In this document: in pieces, positions 5,676-6,014 of the stretch
Layout: every line of letters starts with the position of its first letter
Numbering within the stretch: the stretch's first letter is position 1
From: an uncultured Bacteroidota bacterium
GTDB taxonomy: Bacteria > Bacteroidota > Bacteroidia > Chitinophagales > Chitinophagaceae
Direction of reading: 5' to 3'
Assembly (NCBI GenBank): GCA_903879995.1
Contig: CAIRNW010000041.1
Location: 1-6,014 of the forward strand
DNA: 6,014 nucleotides
Made by a program: the position numbers and the translations under genes
Notes under the pieces: model-generated
The model's input: the letters and a program-made list of their open reading frames with translations, nothing else
Database searches by the model: none
What the model was told of the DNA's origin: nothing

Positions 5676-6014
5676 TTAGTCTACAAATAAATCCGGGTAG
5701 AGTTCTGCACCGGGAATCACGGAATAATCAGAGAGGTCAGTGATGCCTTCCGCTGCAAGAACTTGCTCATCAAGAAAGAGATTGCCTGTACAAGCAGTAG
5801 CTGGTTTATTAAGAATATAATAAGCAGCATCGGCAAGAATTTCCGGCTTGCGGCTCATATTTGCCAGCATTTGTCCTCCCAATAAATTTCGTACAGCAGC
5901 GGTATCGATAGTTGTACGTGGCCATAGTGCGTTGGCAGCAATTCCGTCTTGTTTGAATTCACGCGCCCAACCAATAGTGAGCAAACTCATGTCATACTTA
6001 CTGATAGTATAAGC
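5676..6014 (-). CDS. Short-chain dehydrogenase (HSDL2-like SDR), N-terminus beyond window edge
   Basis: The minus-strand frame is open from base 6014 to the TAA at 5676-5678, giving 112 residues of the C-terminal part. The catalytic SDR motif YxxxK is visible at the very edge: Tyr at 6011-6009 and Lys at 5999-5997 in AYTISKYDMSLL. The ATG at 5990 is therefore internal and not the start. Downstream, NALWPRTTIDTAAVRNLLGG and SRKPEILADAAYYIL match the HSDL2-like branch of the SDR family, whose substrates in bacteria are poorly known. The sterol-carrier (SCP2) domain of animal HSDL2 is absent, since the protein ends at LYPDLFVD. The Rossmann NAD(P)-binding half lies outside the window. It converges with lysS, with 18 bases between stop codons and no clear terminator hairpin there. 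Confidence 0.88.
   Translation of the reverse strand, partial: AYTISKYDMSLLTIGWAREFKQDGIAANALWPRTTIDTAAVRNLLGGQMLANMSRKPEILADAAYYILNKPATACTGNLFLDEQVLAAEGITDLSDYSVIPGAELYPDLFVD

Overview
This window looks like chromosomal housekeeping DNA from a member of the Bacteroidetes, most probably the Chitinophagaceae or a near relative. Three things point there. Promoter -7 elements are of the TAnnTTTG type (3250-3257, 4072-4079, and 1190-1197 on the minus strand). Start codons lack a clear Shine-Dalgarno sequence and have A-rich upstream DNA instead. The proteins are of Bacteroidetes type: a TIGR02757/DUF2400 protein, an OmpW/OMP_b-brl_2-like 'porin family' barrel, and a flavin reductase with the long C-terminal extension. 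The assignment is inference from protein and promoter style, not from a marker gene search.

Layout, left to right. 1-512 (+) is the C-terminal two thirds of a TIGR02757/DUF2400 protein that enters from outside the window. It converges, with only 4 bases between stop codons, on a minus-strand fatty-acid 2-hydroxylase-like membrane enzyme (517-1185). A short 85-base divergent region (1186-1270) separates that gene from a tight two-gene operon on the plus strand: a fumarylacetoacetate hydrolase family enzyme (1271-2287) and a flavin reductase family protein (2288-3175), joined stop-to-start as TAA|ATG. A 149-base intergenic region carries a promoter and a leader stem-loop, and then comes a secreted outer-membrane beta-barrel protein (3325-3996). 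Two hairpins follow, the second a good intrinsic-terminator candidate, and a promoter leads into lysS, class II lysyl-tRNA synthetase (4107-5657). Converging on it with 18 bases between is the C-terminal part of an HSDL2-like short-chain dehydrogenase (5676-6014, minus) that runs off the right edge.

How the genes relate. Only the FAH/flavin reductase pair forms a clear functional unit; the FAH-like enzyme keeps the catalytic pattern of true fumarylacetoacetase, so a role at the end of tyrosine/homogentisate or related aromatic catabolism is the best inference. The other genes look like independent transcription units. The hydroxylase is a plausible sphingolipid or fatty-acid modifier. No mobile element, CRISPR array, RNA gene, phage gene, toxin or defence system was seen, and no intergenic stretch exceeds 150 bases. 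I found no clear sign of an undescribed multi-gene system. The points of most interest are the ten-histidine hydroxylase with a possibly leaderless start, the FAH/flavin reductase pairing, and the shared promoter and leader structures.
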